Source of the DNA: Chloroflexaceae bacterium | Lineage (GTDB): Bacteria > Chloroflexota > Chloroflexia > Chloroflexales > Chloroflexaceae | Assembly: GCA_025057155.1 (NCBI GenBank) | Contig: JANWYD010000020.1 | Location: 1-64,000, forward strand | Direction: 5' to 3' | DNA length: 64,000 bases | Shown: in pieces, positions 16,125 through 25,154 of the stretch | Layout of the letters: each line of letters starts with the position of its first letter | Position numbering within the stretch: position 1 is the first letter of the stretch | The notes under the pieces: model-generated | The model's input: the letters and a program-made list of their open reading frames with translations, nothing else | Told to the model about the DNA's origin: nothing | Database searches by the model: none | Made by a program: the position numbers and the translations under genes

Positions 16125-17828
16125 ATGTCTACACGGACGCGGACAAAAGCGCGCGCAACTGGCATGCGCTGGCGACCGGTCAGGTGGTTGCCGATTCTGG
16201 CCCTGGCGCTGATTCTGGGGCCGCTGCTCGCGGCATGCACTGATCGCCAGGCCGAGGCGCCGCCGGCGCCCGCTGGCACACTCCGCTGGAGTCTTGAAGG
16301 GGTCAGCGACATTACCCGGCTCGACCCGGCACGGCCCAGCGGCAATCAGGAGAACATCCCTCTCTACCTGATCTTCGGCGGCCTGGTGCGGCTCAATGCC
16401 AACCTGGAAGTGATTGGCGACGGCGCGGAACGCTGGACCGTCAGCAAAGACGGGATGGTATACACCTTCTACCTGCGACCCAACCTGAAGTACGGCGACG
16501 GCGCGCCAGCGGTCGCGCAGCACTTCGCCGACGCCCTGGCGCGCACGCTGGCCCCCGCCACCGGCAGCGAGTTCGCGCTTACCTTTCTGCAGAATATCAT
16601 CGGCGCGCGCGAGGTGCGCGAAGGGAAAGCCACTGCCCTGGAGGGCGTGCGCGCCCTTGACGAGCGGACCCTCGAGATCCGCCTTGATTCGCCGCGCGGC
16701 TATTTCCTCTCCCAACTCACGTATGCCATCAACTACCTTGTGCCTCCGGGGGCGATTGAGGCCGCAGGCCCGGCCTGGCTTGATCGCGCCTTCGGCACCG
16801 GACCGTTTCGCGTCGCGGATTACGAGCCGGGGCAGCGCCTGATTCTGGAAGGCAACCCGTACTACTGGGCCGGGCCGCCCGGCGTGGAACGGGTGGAGTT
16901 TCGCTTCTTCCCCGATACCGAGGCCGCCTTTAGCGCCTACCAGGCCGGCGAGGTAGACGTGATGGGCAGCGTACAGGCCGGCGTGCCGGCCACACGGCTG
17001 GATGAGACGGGCGGGCAGCCTGGCTTTCGGACCATCAGCGCCCCGGTGGCGCGCTATATCGGCTTTAACAACACCCGGCCGCCCTTCGACAACCTCTATG
17101 TGCGGCAGGCCTTCGCCCAGGCCGTGGACAAAGATCGCCTCGTGGCTGACGCGCTCAAGGGATCGGCCACGCCGGCCCGGCGCATTTTGCCGGTGGGCTT
17201 CGCCGGCACTCAAGAGCCTGTCACGCCCCTGGCCTTTGACCCCGTGGGGGCGCGCGCGGCGCTGGGCCTGGCCGGCTACGTCAGCGGCGCCGAGTTGCCG
17301 CCGGTGAAGCTGACCTACGAGAGCGGCGACGCCGACCTGGGTCGCGTGGCCGCGGAACTCCGGCGCTTCTGGCGCGAGAGCCTGGGGGTGGACGTGGACC
17401 TTGACCCGGTGCCACGGCAAACCCTGATTGACCGGCTTGACGCTCTGACCGTCAACCCCCGGGCCCCCGACGCGATGCAGATGTACCTCAGCGTCTGGGG
17501 CGCCGATTATCCCGATCCCCAGAACTTCCTCTCACTCCAACTCCACAGCGCCTCGCCCTATAACAACGGACGCTGGCAAAACCCGCGCTTCGATGAACTG
17601 GTCGAAGAGGCCGATCGCATGAGCGGGAGCGGCGAGCAGGCCGAACGCTTCCGTCTGTACCGCGACGCCGAGCAGATCGCCATCAACGAGGTGGGCTGGC
17701 TGCCCCTGTACAACCCCCTGGTCACTCTGGCCATTCGCCCGACAGTACGCGGCCTGACGCCAACCGTCTCGCCACAGGGGATCATTGCCGAGGACTGGAC
17801 CGAGGTGCGGATCGTGGAGGGACGATGA
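16125..17828 (+). CDS. ABC transporter substrate-binding lipoprotein, family 5 (peptide/nickel type)
   Basis: 567 residues. Signal peptide with lipobox 'GPLLAACT' near residue 38, then the SBP_bac_5 fold: 'LRWSLEGVSDITRLDPA', 'ERWTVSKDGMVYTFYLRPNL', 'AFGTGPFRVADYEPGQRL', 'ARYIGFNNTRPPFDNLYVRQ', and 'WGADYPDPQNFLS' near the C-terminus. It captures oligopeptides or similar solutes outside the membrane for an ABC importer. No permease or ATPase genes are adjacent, so partners are elsewhere. ATG at 16125 with an AGGG ribosome-binding site; a TTG at 16119 is the alternative. Confidence 0.92.
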   Translation: MSTRTRTKARATGMRWRPVRWLPILALALILGPLLAACTDRQAEAPPAPAGTLRWSLEGVSDITRLDPARPSGNQENIPLYLIFGGLVRLNANLEVIGDGAERWTVSKDGMVYTFYLRPNLKYGDGAPAVAQHFADALARTLAPATGSEFALTFLQNIIGAREVREGKATALEGVRALDERTLEIRLDSPRGYFLSQLTYAINYLVPPGAIEAAGPAWLDRAFGTGPFRVADYEPGQRLILEGNPYYWAGPPGVERVEFRFFPDTEAAFSAYQAGEVDVMGSVQAGVPATRLDETGGQPGFRTISAPVARYIGFNNTRPPFDNLYVRQAFAQAVDKDRLVADALKGSATPARRILPVGFAGTQEPVTPLAFDPVGARAALGLAGYVSGAELPPVKLTYESGDADLGRVAAELRRFWRESLGVDVDLDPVPRQTLIDRLDALTVNPRAPDAMQMYLSVWGADYPDPQNFLSLQLHSASPYNNGRWQNPRFDELVEEADRMSGSGEQAERFRLYRDAEQIAINEVGWLPLYNPLVTLAIRPTVRGLTPTVSPQGIIAEDWTEVRIVEGR

Positions 17829-17916
17829 CCTCAGGCGATGTGGGATTGCCGCAGGTGGCATCCCGGACAAATCTGGCGATGATACGCACGTATTCAATTC
17901 AACAGCAATAAGTAAT

Positions 17917-20472
17917 ATGTGCGCTCGCCGCGCGACCTCCTATCCTCCGTTGCCCCGCTTCAGTCGCCGGCGCCGGCGGCGGGTCTCGACCTTCCGGCGG
18001 CGTCACCCCATCCTGGCCTTTGTTGGCCGCCTGGCCCTCGCCTTCGTCAAACTGACCCTCGTGGCCCTGCTGCTCGCCGTTGCGGGCGGGCTGTGGCTCT
18101 ACCAGCGTTATGCCCGCGATCTGCCCGACCCGGCGCAGATCGGCGAGTATCGCAGCTTCGAAACCACGCGCATTTACGCCCGTGACGGCACGACGCTGCT
18201 CTACGAACTGGTCGGACCCGACGCGGGCCGGCGCACCCCTGTGGCCTTCGAACAGATTCCCCAGATACTGAAGGACGCGACCATCGCCGTCGAGGATGCC
18301 GGGTTCTACCAGAATCCCGGCGTTGACCTGCGGGGGATCATCCGCGCGGCGCTCCAGAACTACCAGAGCGGCGAAATCGTCAGTGGAGCCTCCACCATCA
18401 CCATGCAACTGGTGCGGAACATCCTTCTCGACCCCGAAGAGCGCTATGAACGGAGCTACGAGCGCAAGCTCCGCGAAGCCATCCTGGCCTACCGGGTCAG
18501 TCGCGCCTTTGGCAAGGACCAGATCCTCAACCTCTACCTCAACCAGGTGTATTACGGCGCCCAGGCCTATGGCGTCGAGGCGGCGGCGCAGGCGTATTTT
18601 TCCAAGCACGTCTGGGAACTGACTCCCGCCGAGGCCACGCTGATTGCCGGACTGCCCCAGGCGCCCACGACCTACAACCCCTTCACCGACTTCGCCGCCG
18701 CGAAGGCCCGCCAGCGGGTAACCCTGGACCTGATGGCCGAGCATGGCTTTCTGAGCCGCGCCGAGGCCGAGCGCATCTACGCCGAGCCGATCACCCTCGC
18801 GCCCCCGCGCACCGACCTGATCGCTCCGCACTTCGTCTTCTATGTGCGCGACTTGCTGGAGCGGCGCTACGGCCCCGAAGTGCTCTACCGCTCCGGGCTG
18901 CGGGTGATCACCAGCATTGATCTGGCCTGGCAGGCCGAGGCCCAGCGCATCGCCCGCGAGCAGATTGAGGCCCTGCGGGCGCGCAACGCCTCCAATGCCG
19001 CCGTGGTGATGCTCGCCCCCGACGGGCAGATCCTGGCCATGGTCGGCAGCATTGACTACAACGCGCCCGATGGGCAGGTCAACGTCGCCCTGGCCCGCCG
19101 GCAGCCCGGTTCGGCGCTCAAGCCCTTTATCTACGCGGCTGCGCTGCAACGGGGCTGGACGCCGGCCACCGTCATCTGGGACACGCCGAGCCGCTGGGTT
19201 AATGCCGACGGCATCGTTTACGAGCCGCGCAACTACGACAACGCCTTTCACGGGCCGATGCGCCTGCGCATGGCGCTGGCCAATTCGCTGAACATCCCCG
19301 CCGTCAAGGCGCTGGAATATGTCGGCGTGGAGCCTTTCGTCGAGACGATGAGCCGCCTGGGGATCACCACCTTCGACGACCCCCGGCGCTTCGGGCTGGC
19401 GATGGCCCTGGGCAGCAACGAGGTGCGCCTGCTGGAGCTGACGGCGGCCTACAACGCCCTGCGCAACGGCGGGCGGTACGTGGCTCCGGTGGCCGTGCTC
19501 AGGGTGACCAACAGCCGCGGCGAGGTGCTGGAACGCTGGCAACCCGACCAGGGCCGCCCGGTGTTCGGCCCGAACAGCGCGCAGATCGCCTACCTGATCA
19601 CCAGCATCCTGAGCGACAACCACGCCCGGCGCTACATGTTCGGGGCCAACAACGTGATGGAACTGCCCGATATCATCGCCGCGGCCAAAACCGGCACCTC
19701 GAACGATTTTCGCGACTCCTGGGCGCTCGGCTACACTACCGAGGTGACTATCGGCGCGTGGGTGGGCAACAACGACGCCTCGCCGATGGAAGAGGTGGCC
19801 GGGGCCAATGGGGCTGGGCAGATCTGGCGCGAGTTGATGCTACGCTACCACCTCGGGCGTCCGGCCACGCCCTTTCCGCGCCCCCCGGGCATCGAAGAGA
19901 TCCCCATCTGCGCCGACACCGGCGGGCGGGCCGGGCCAGGCTGCCCGCGCCCGACCACCGAACTGTTCATCGCTGGCAGCGGGCCGAAAGAGGTGGACGT
20001 GGTCTATCAAACCGTGCGCGTCGGCGGCAATGGGACCTGTCTGGCCGCCTCTTACACTCCCGCTGCCGAGGTGCGCGAGGTGCAGTACCCCCTCTACCCG
20101 CCGGAGTTCCGCGAGTGGGCCGCCCGCAACGCCCCGCAGCCGCCTACCGAGGTCTGTCCGCCGCCTCAGGCGCCGGCAGAGATCATCGCGCGGCTGGCGC
20201 CGATAGGCGTTAGCGGTGTCGTCACCGGAACCCAGGTCTTCATCAGCGGCACGGCGCGTGGCCCCTTCAGCCTCGAAGTCGGCCCCGGCAGCGCCCCGAA
20301 CACCTGGCAGACCATCGCTCAGAATCCCATTCCGGTGGAGGACGGCCTGCTGGGAGTCTGGATCACCAGCGGCCTGGCGCCGGGTGACTACACCCTGCGC
20401 CTGCGGGTGATCACGGTGGAGGGGTTCAGTGTCACGGCGGAGCAGGTGGTGCGCTACGCGCCGGGGCGGTAA
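17917..20472 (+). CDS. class A penicillin-binding protein (transglycosylase/transpeptidase)
   Basis: 851 residues. Basic cytoplasmic tail, one membrane helix (about 35-60), GT51 transglycosylase domain with catalytic Glu126 in 'AVEDAGFYQNPGVDLRG' and 'GASTITMQLVRN', then a penicillin-binding transpeptidase domain. Its motifs are Ser399 in 'QPGSALKPF', Ser457 in 'ANSLNIPA' and 'KTGTS' at 591. A C-terminal about 130-residue beta-rich domain follows a Cys-containing linker. The position after 'FYQN' where many enzymes have His is Pro, a minor variant. It polymerises and crosslinks peptidoglycan outside the membrane. ATG 17917 fits the topology; the upstream in-frame extension from 17785 overlaps the preceding gene. 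Confidence 0.92.
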   Translation: MCARRATSYPPLPRFSRRRRRRVSTFRRRHPILAFVGRLALAFVKLTLVALLLAVAGGLWLYQRYARDLPDPAQIGEYRSFETTRIYARDGTTLLYELVGPDAGRRTPVAFEQIPQILKDATIAVEDAGFYQNPGVDLRGIIRAALQNYQSGEIVSGASTITMQLVRNILLDPEERYERSYERKLREAILAYRVSRAFGKDQILNLYLNQVYYGAQAYGVEAAAQAYFSKHVWELTPAEATLIAGLPQAPTTYNPFTDFAAAKARQRVTLDLMAEHGFLSRAEAERIYAEPITLAPPRTDLIAPHFVFYVRDLLERRYGPEVLYRSGLRVITSIDLAWQAEAQRIAREQIEALRARNASNAAVVMLAPDGQILAMVGSIDYNAPDGQVNVALARRQPGSALKPFIYAAALQRGWTPATVIWDTPSRWVNADGIVYEPRNYDNAFHGPMRLRMALANSLNIPAVKALEYVGVEPFVETMSRLGITTFDDPRRFGLAMALGSNEVRLLELTAAYNALRNGGRYVAPVAVLRVTNSRGEVLERWQPDQGRPVFGPNSAQIAYLITSILSDNHARRYMFGANNVMELPDIIAAAKTGTSNDFRDSWALGYTTEVTIGAWVGNNDASPMEEVAGANGAGQIWRELMLRYHLGRPATPFPRPPGIEEIPICADTGGRAGPGCPRPTTELFIAGSGPKEVDVVYQTVRVGGNGTCLAASYTPAAEVREVQYPLYPPEFREWAARNAPQPPTEVCPPPQAPAEIIARLAPIGVSGVVTGTQVFISGTARGPFSLEVGPGSAPNTWQTIAQNPIPVEDGLLGVWITSGLAPGDYTLRLRVITVEGFSVTAEQVVRYAPGR

Positions 20473-20476
20473 GGCG

Positions 20477-20580
20477 CCCCGTGGAGGTGTGGAGATGTGG
20501 AGGTGTGGAGGTGTAGAGGTGTGGAGCGCCTGCACGGTAAATCGATTCACACCTCCACACCTCGACATCTCGACAGTTCT
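20477..20580. repeat. tandem GTGGAGGTGT repeat with inverted copies, likely bidirectional terminator
   Basis: About five 8-11 base units of GTGGAGGTGT type (20481-20524) are followed after about 25 bases by the inverted form CACACCTCCACACCTCGACATC (20549-20570). The whole can fold into a long hairpin between the convergent PBP and pheT genes. Confidence 0.6.
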
Positions 20581-20645
20581 ACAGACCGGTCATGGAAACG
20601 GATAGAGCAACGGTCAGGCTAAACATCCAGGTCCAAAACAATCCC

Positions 20646-23180
20646 CTACCCCCTGATCGTCGCTCCGATCTCCCGCTCCAACCCTGAAATGATCTTCTTT
20701 CGCACCCGGGCCAGTTCTTCATCGGTCAGCGTGCGGTCGGGGGCGCGAAAGGTCAGGTGATAGGTGAGGCTGCGGCGATCGGCCCCGATCTGCGGCCCGG
20801 TATATACATCGAAGAGGGTCAGGGATTCGAGGAGCGGGCCGGCGCCGCGACGGATCAGCGCTTCTACGCGGGCGGCCGGCACCTCCGCCGGGGCGACGAT
20901 CGAGAGATCCTGCACCGTGGCGGGGAAACGGGACAGCGGTGCGAATGTTGGCGGCCGGACCGCGCCGAAGAGCGCGTCGAGGTCAAGCTCGGCAGCGACT
21001 GCCCGTGGCACGCTCAGACCGAGCCGTTCACGGACAGCCGGGTGCAGTTCGCCCAGCACGCCCACCTGGCGCGCGGGGCCGTCGCCAGACTCCAGCAGCA
21101 GCGCCGCGGAGCGACCGGGATGGAAACGCTCGTCATCAGTCAGGGGAACGTAGCGCAGCCGGTCGGCAAGGCCGAGGCGCGCGGCCAGGACTTCGACCAC
21201 TCCCTTAAGATCGAAGAAATCGAAGGGTTGGCGGTCGGCGCCCTGCCAGCGTTCCGGTTCGCGGGGACCGGCCATGGCGATGGCCAGCCGGCGCGGTTCA
21301 TCAGGGAGCCAGCGCCCATTCGCGCCAGGAGGCTCGGACTTGAGGTAGACGCGCCCGATCTCAAACAGCAATGCCCGCTCGCGTTCACGGAGGTTGAACT
21401 CCAGGGCCGCGGCCAGCGAGGGCAGCAGCGAGCGGCGCATGTATGTCCGTTCGGGCGTGTTGGGGTTGGCCAGTTTGAGGTAGCGGTCGGCGACCGCCTC
21501 CGACGGGGCCAGCGCCGCCACCAGGTTCATGTCAATCAGGGAGTGAGTGATTAACTCGGTCAATCCCGCGCCGACCAGCACCTCGCGCACACGCCGTTCC
21601 AGGGCCAGTTCAGGGTGCGGGTCGGAGGGGGGCAACGCATCGGCCAGGCGGGTGACAGGGATACGGTCGTAGCCGTAGAGCCGGGCCACCTCCTCGCACA
21701 GGTCAGCAGTAATGGTCACGTCCTGGCGGAACGAGGGCACCTCCACGAGCACCGCCGGCTCGTCGCCCTCACAGAGGGTGCAGCCGAAGCCGAGGCGTCC
21801 AAGCAACTCGGCGATTGCCGGGGCGGAGAGAGTGATGCCCAGGATGCGCCGGACCTCGGAGGGGGTCAGTTCGAGCGTCAGCGGCCGCCAGGGGCGCGGA
21901 TAGGCGTCAATGAGGCCCTGGGCGATGGTGGCGCCGGCATAGCGGCGCATCAACTCCAGACAGCGGCGCTGGGCGATGGGCGGGAGGGCGTAATCTACCC
22001 CGCGCTCGAAGCGTCGCGAAGCCTCGCTGGGCAACTTCAAGCTCCGGGCGGTCTTGCGGATCTGCACTGGCTCCCAGATCGCCGCCTCCAGCAGCACGCG
22101 GGTGGTATCTTCGCGCACCTCGGAGAACTCGCCGCCCATCACCCCGGCCACCGCCAGCGGCCCGGTCGCATCACAGACCAGCAACGGCGCCCGCTCCAGG
22201 CCGCTCTCAGGTCCGGGAGTCAGGTCACGGTCCTTGCCGTCGAGGGTCACGAGCCGTTCGCCGGGGCGCGCCAGACGGACGATCAGGTGCTGGCCGGCTA
22301 CGCGGTCAGCGTCAAAGGCGTGGGTCGGCTGGCCCCACTCTAGCATGACATAGTTGGAAATATCCACCACATTGTTAATCGGGCGCATGCCGGCGTGCAG
22401 GAGGCGATGCCGCATCCAGCGGGGCGAGGGGCCGACCCGGACCTGCTCGGCCAGGCCGAGGGTAAAGCGGGGGCAGAGGTCAGGGTCCTCAATGGTTACG
22501 GCGGCGCGGCCGGCGATGGGCGGCCCTTCGGCCAGCACCTGGGGGTCGGGGAGGATTAGCGGCGCACCGGTAAGCGCGGCGACCTCGCGGGCAACACCGA
22601 CGATAGAGAGAGCGCGGGCATAGTTAGGCGTGATCTCGATCTCCAGCACCACCTCGCCGAGCACATCGCGCGCGGGCACGCCCACGGGCGCATCATCCTC
22701 CAGGATCAGCACGCCCTCGTGATCCTCGCTGATGCCCAGTTCCTTTTCGGAGCAGAGCATCGCATCGCTCATCACCCCGCGCACGGGGCGACCCTTGAGG
22801 GTGGTGATCACCCGGCCCTCAGCGTGCCCATCGTAGAGCCGGGCGCCCTCACGGGCGAAGACCGCCTTCAGCGGGTGAGAGAGGCGACCCTGGCCGCGAT
22901 AGGGAAACAGGTTGGGCGCGCCGGTCACCACCGTATGCGGCTCGGGCGCGCCGTAGTCTACGGTGGCGAGCACCAGCCGATCGGCATTGGGATGCGGCAG
23001 GACCTCGAGAACATTGCACGTGACGATCCGCTCGGGGTCCCAGGGCAACTCGGCGCCTTCGACCCCCACATACTGCACCGCGGCAACCTCAAGGCCGCTA
23101 AACGTCAACAAACGGGCGAGTTCTTCGGGCGGCAGATCGACCGCAACGAACTCCTTGAGCCAGCTCAACGGTACTTTCAT
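20646..23180 (-). CDS. pheT: phenylalanyl-tRNA synthetase beta subunit
   Basis: 844 residues, full length. The N-terminus 'MKVPLSWLKEFVAVDLPPEE' is diagnostic. An EMAP/OB tRNA-binding domain (about 40-150), B3/B4 editing domain (about 215-390), B5 domain (about 400-475), the catalytic-like core and a C-terminal FDX-ACB anticodon domain ('RFPATVQDLSIV', 'LTYHLTFRAPDRTLTDEE') follow in order. With PheS it forms the alpha2beta2 enzyme that charges tRNA-Phe and edits Tyr-tRNA-Phe. pheS is not adjacent in this window, which is uncommon. ATG at 23180 with GAGGG upstream; a longer frame to 23315 covers the promoter. Confidence 0.97.
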   Translation of the reverse strand: MKVPLSWLKEFVAVDLPPEELARLLTFSGLEVAAVQYVGVEGAELPWDPERIVTCNVLEVLPHPNADRLVLATVDYGAPEPHTVVTGAPNLFPYRGQGRLSHPLKAVFAREGARLYDGHAEGRVITTLKGRPVRGVMSDAMLCSEKELGISEDHEGVLILEDDAPVGVPARDVLGEVVLEIEITPNYARALSIVGVAREVAALTGAPLILPDPQVLAEGPPIAGRAAVTIEDPDLCPRFTLGLAEQVRVGPSPRWMRHRLLHAGMRPINNVVDISNYVMLEWGQPTHAFDADRVAGQHLIVRLARPGERLVTLDGKDRDLTPGPESGLERAPLLVCDATGPLAVAGVMGGEFSEVREDTTRVLLEAAIWEPVQIRKTARSLKLPSEASRRFERGVDYALPPIAQRRCLELMRRYAGATIAQGLIDAYPRPWRPLTLELTPSEVRRILGITLSAPAIAELLGRLGFGCTLCEGDEPAVLVEVPSFRQDVTITADLCEEVARLYGYDRIPVTRLADALPPSDPHPELALERRVREVLVGAGLTELITHSLIDMNLVAALAPSEAVADRYLKLANPNTPERTYMRRSLLPSLAAALEFNLRERERALLFEIGRVYLKSEPPGANGRWLPDEPRRLAIAMAGPREPERWQGADRQPFDFFDLKGVVEVLAARLGLADRLRYVPLTDDERFHPGRSAALLLESGDGPARQVGVLGELHPAVRERLGLSVPRAVAAELDLDALFGAVRPPTFAPLSRFPATVQDLSIVAPAEVPAARVEALIRRGAGPLLESLTLFDVYTGPQIGADRRSLTYHLTFRAPDRTLTDEELARVRKKIISGLEREIGATIRG

Positions 23181-23208
23181 ACAGCCCTCGCAACGGGACA
23201 CTCGAAGG

Positions 23209-23237
23209 ATTGTAGCCCGCACGCGAGCAGCCGTCAA
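23209..23237 (-). promoter_or_regulatory. promoter for pheT
   Basis: On the minus strand TTGACG (23237-23232), 17-base spacer, TACAAT (23214-23209). The implied leader is only about 22 bases, too short for a T-box or an attenuator. Confidence 0.7.
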
Positions 23238-23311
23238 GCCAGCAGGCAGGGCGAAGCGGAGAACACGGGATCTCCCGCGCTCCTGGAGGGCTACGCCTGC
23301 TCTGGACACCC

Positions 23312-23806
23312 TCAATCACGCCCGATACCCGCCTCGATCAACAGGCGCACCACCCGCTCCAGGCGATTAAGGGCCCGGGCCAGCAGCAGGGCGGCATCGG
23401 CGATCATCGCTTCGCCAAGGGCCGGATTGGCGCTGATCTTCTCGCGCACAGGTCGCAAGATCTGCTCAAGCGCGCCGAGAAGCTCACCGGCCTGTTGCAG
23501 AGCCGTCTCGGCGTCCTCGCGCTGTTTGGACGCCACCATAGGCCAGCGGCCCTGGATGGGTTTGGCGCGGGCCATGGCGAGAAAGCGCGCCACGCGATCA
23601 GCCCGCGTCAGCGCATCAGCGACATAGCGTTCCGTATCGGTCACCTGCACCAGCGCCAGGCTCTGATTGGCGTGCACCCTGGCCCGGGCCGCATCGAGCG
23701 TAGTCTGGGCTCGTTGCAGAATCTGAACCGCCTCATCAGCAGCCTGGATCGCCGCCTCCCGTTCGCTCTCCGCTTCGATTGGCCATCGTCGAGGAATCGT
23801 CGGCAT
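23312..23806 (-). CDS. hypothetical protein, Ala/Arg-rich helical
   Basis: 164 residues, not recognised. It is predicted almost wholly alpha-helical with heptad-like spacing ('EREAAIQAADEAVQILQRAQTTL', 'ALNRLERVVRLLIEAGI'), with no signal peptide and no membrane segment. ATG 23806 has GGAG upstream. Its start overlaps the end of the preceding membrane-protein gene by 71 bases, so the two are likely translated together. Function unknown. Confidence 0.6.
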   Translation of the reverse strand: MPTIPRRWPIEAESEREAAIQAADEAVQILQRAQTTLDAARARVHANQSLALVQVTDTERYVADALTRADRVARFLAMARAKPIQGRWPMVASKQREDAETALQQAGELLGALEQILRPVREKISANPALGEAMIADAALLLARALNRLERVVRLLIEAGIGRD

Positions 23807-24188
23807 AGGTCTCCACAGGCGCCTGTTCCCGCGCGGCGGCATAGCGCAGCAGTTCAACCTGGCGCAGCATGGCCTCACCGATCTGCCAGAGGATGATCGG
23901 CGTGCCCGAGGCGATAAAGCTGCGCCAGACCGCCGCCTCGTACTGGCGCCAGTCCATCTCAGGGTGGCGGCGCGCGGCGATAGCCACGGGAACGAGCGTA
24001 ATCAGGACCCCACCGGCCACTTCGGCCCAGGTGTGGTCGGGCTTGATGGGCAGGCGGCGCTCCAGATAGCTGAGCGCCGCAGCATAGGCGGTTGACAGCC
24101 CCAGAGTTACGAGGGGCATCCCGAGCATCAGGTCATTGGAGGAGTGTCCCGCCTGGGTCAGGCCATTTTTGAGCTGATACCGGGTCAT
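23736..24188 (-). CDS. hypothetical small membrane protein
   Basis: 150 residues. Start ATG 24188 ('MTRYQLKNGLTQ') has GAAAGGAA upstream. Two hydrophobic segments lie at about residues 20-38 and 50-70 ('VAGGVLITLVPVAIAA'). A third helix follows, then a polar tail. No family recognised. It is the first gene of a two-gene minus-strand unit behind the promoter at 24220-24248. The longer frame back to 24410 is not supported. Confidence 0.6.
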   Translation of the reverse strand: MTRYQLKNGLTQAGHSSNDLMLGMPLVTLGLSTAYAAALSYLERRLPIKPDHTWAEVAGGVLITLVPVAIAARRHPEMDWRQYEAAVWRSFIASGTPIILWQIGEAMLRQVELLRYAAAREQAPVETYADDSSTMANRSGERTGGGDPGC

Positions 24189-24219
24189 TTTCGGGTTCCT
24201 TTCAGTATCTTTCTGGGCT

Positions 24220-24248
24220 ATTATATACCAAGTTACAGCTTCCGTCCA
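24220..24248 (-). promoter_or_regulatory. promoter for the two small unknown genes
   Basis: On the minus strand TGGACG (24248-24243), 17-base spacer, TATAAT (24225-24220), 31 bases before the ATG at 24188. The rest of the 397-base divergent spacer (24249-24467) shows no gene. Confidence 0.55.
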
Positions 24249-24467
24249 GAGCAAGCATTGGCAAACCAGGGCGGCCTGGAGGTGGAGTTCGGGGATCCGG
24301 ATCCGCTCCTCCTTTCGGGGCATCGCCGAGATTGAAAGCGGCATAGCATCTACCCCAGGCCTGCGACGCCAATATCGAAGCGTTGTCGCATATACTACGA
24401 CAGACGGCATCCCTCCGCAAGACCCTTTCGTCCCCGCGAATCAGATCAAACGATGGTGAAAAGGCGC

Positions 24468-24496
24468 TTAACAAAGTTCTAACTATATGCTATAGT
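24468..24496 (+). promoter_or_regulatory. near-consensus promoter upstream of mraZ and the NACHT/CHAT/gasdermin block
   Basis: TTAACA (24468-24473), exactly 17 bases, TATAGT (24491-24496) in a locally AT-rich stretch. The mraZ ATG follows 89 bases downstream. It is the best promoter seen ahead of the 24.6-34.2 kb same-strand gene run. Confidence 0.75.
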
Positions 24497-24585
24497 GTAG
24501 GCCAAAAGCAACCCAATAAGAACCCTTTTGATCTTCTATTCAACCCGTAAGCTGCCCCGATCGAACCTCCAGTGGAGGCGCCCTC

Positions 24586-25026
24586 ATGTTCATCGGTACG
24601 TTCGAGAGCGTGGTCGAACCATCCGGTCGCATTGCGCTCCCGCTCGCGTTTCGCGCCGCCGCCATTGAGGGCCTGATTGTGACCCGCGGCTTCGAGCGCT
24701 GCGCGCAGGCGTTTCCCATCCCCATCTGGCAGGAGCTTGCCCGGCGCGTGAATGCCCTGCCGCTCTTTGTTGACGGCGCGCGCCAGGCTCGCAGCCTGCT
24801 CTTTGCCACTGCCGCCGAGGTGACCCTCGATGCCACAGGGATGGTGCTCCTCCCTCGCCTGCTGCTGGCCTACGCCGGGATCACCTCGACGGTTGTGCTA
24901 GTCGGGATGGGCGCCTTCTTTGAACTCTGGGCGCCTGAGTCCTGGCACGCGGCCAGCGACCGGCTGCTGGACGCGGCGAGCCGCTGGGCCGGGGGCGATC
25001 TGCCGCCGATCCTGGCGGATATCTAG
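24586..25026 (+). CDS. mraZ: MraZ-family transcriptional regulator
   Basis: 146 residues with two AbrB/SpoVT-type swapped-hairpin repeats. Repeat one is 'MFIGTFESVVEPSGRIALP' with 'VTRGFERCAQAFPI'; repeat two is 'AAEVTLDATGMVLLP' with 'VVLVGMGAFFELWAPESW'. MraZ proteins form DNA-binding rings that repress the division and cell-wall (dcw) operon from its own promoter. Here no rsmH (mraW), ftsL or mur genes follow. Instead a NACHT/CHAT/FtsZ/gasdermin run comes next, so it is an orphan. Whether it controls these genes is inference. Confidence 0.9.
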   Translation: MFIGTFESVVEPSGRIALPLAFRAAAIEGLIVTRGFERCAQAFPIPIWQELARRVNALPLFVDGARQARSLLFATAAEVTLDATGMVLLPRLLLAYAGITSTVVLVGMGAFFELWAPESWHAASDRLLDAASRWAGGDLPPILADI

Positions 25027-25030
25027 TGTA

Positions 25031-25065
25031 TGGATTTTGGATTTTAGATTTTGGATTTTGGATTG
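25031..25065 (+). repeat. TTTTGGAT tandem repeat
   Basis: Five units of TTTTGGA/TTTTAGA between mraZ and the 72-residue gene; same family as 2697-2719. Confidence 0.7.
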
Positions 25066-25154
25066 CAGCCAGGGATGAGTTATCGGGTCGCTGCCCTGGG
25101 AGGAGGAGCGCCGGCTACAAGTGAACCGCGATCATTGCATTCGAAGGAGGAGTC

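Noticed and set aside
17899-19623. 574-residue open frame on the minus strand
   Set aside because: It is fully antisense to the class A PBP, has no domain, and is explained by high-GC codon bias. The same applies to long antisense frames at 14597-16345, 49236-50858 and 7745-8329.
20477-20580. Possible CRISPR array
   Set aside because: Units are directly adjacent and 8-11 bases long, with no unique spacers and no cas genes anywhere in the window.
23181-23311. T-box or attenuator ahead of pheT
   Set aside because: The predicted transcript leader is only about 22 bases and has no T-box motif.
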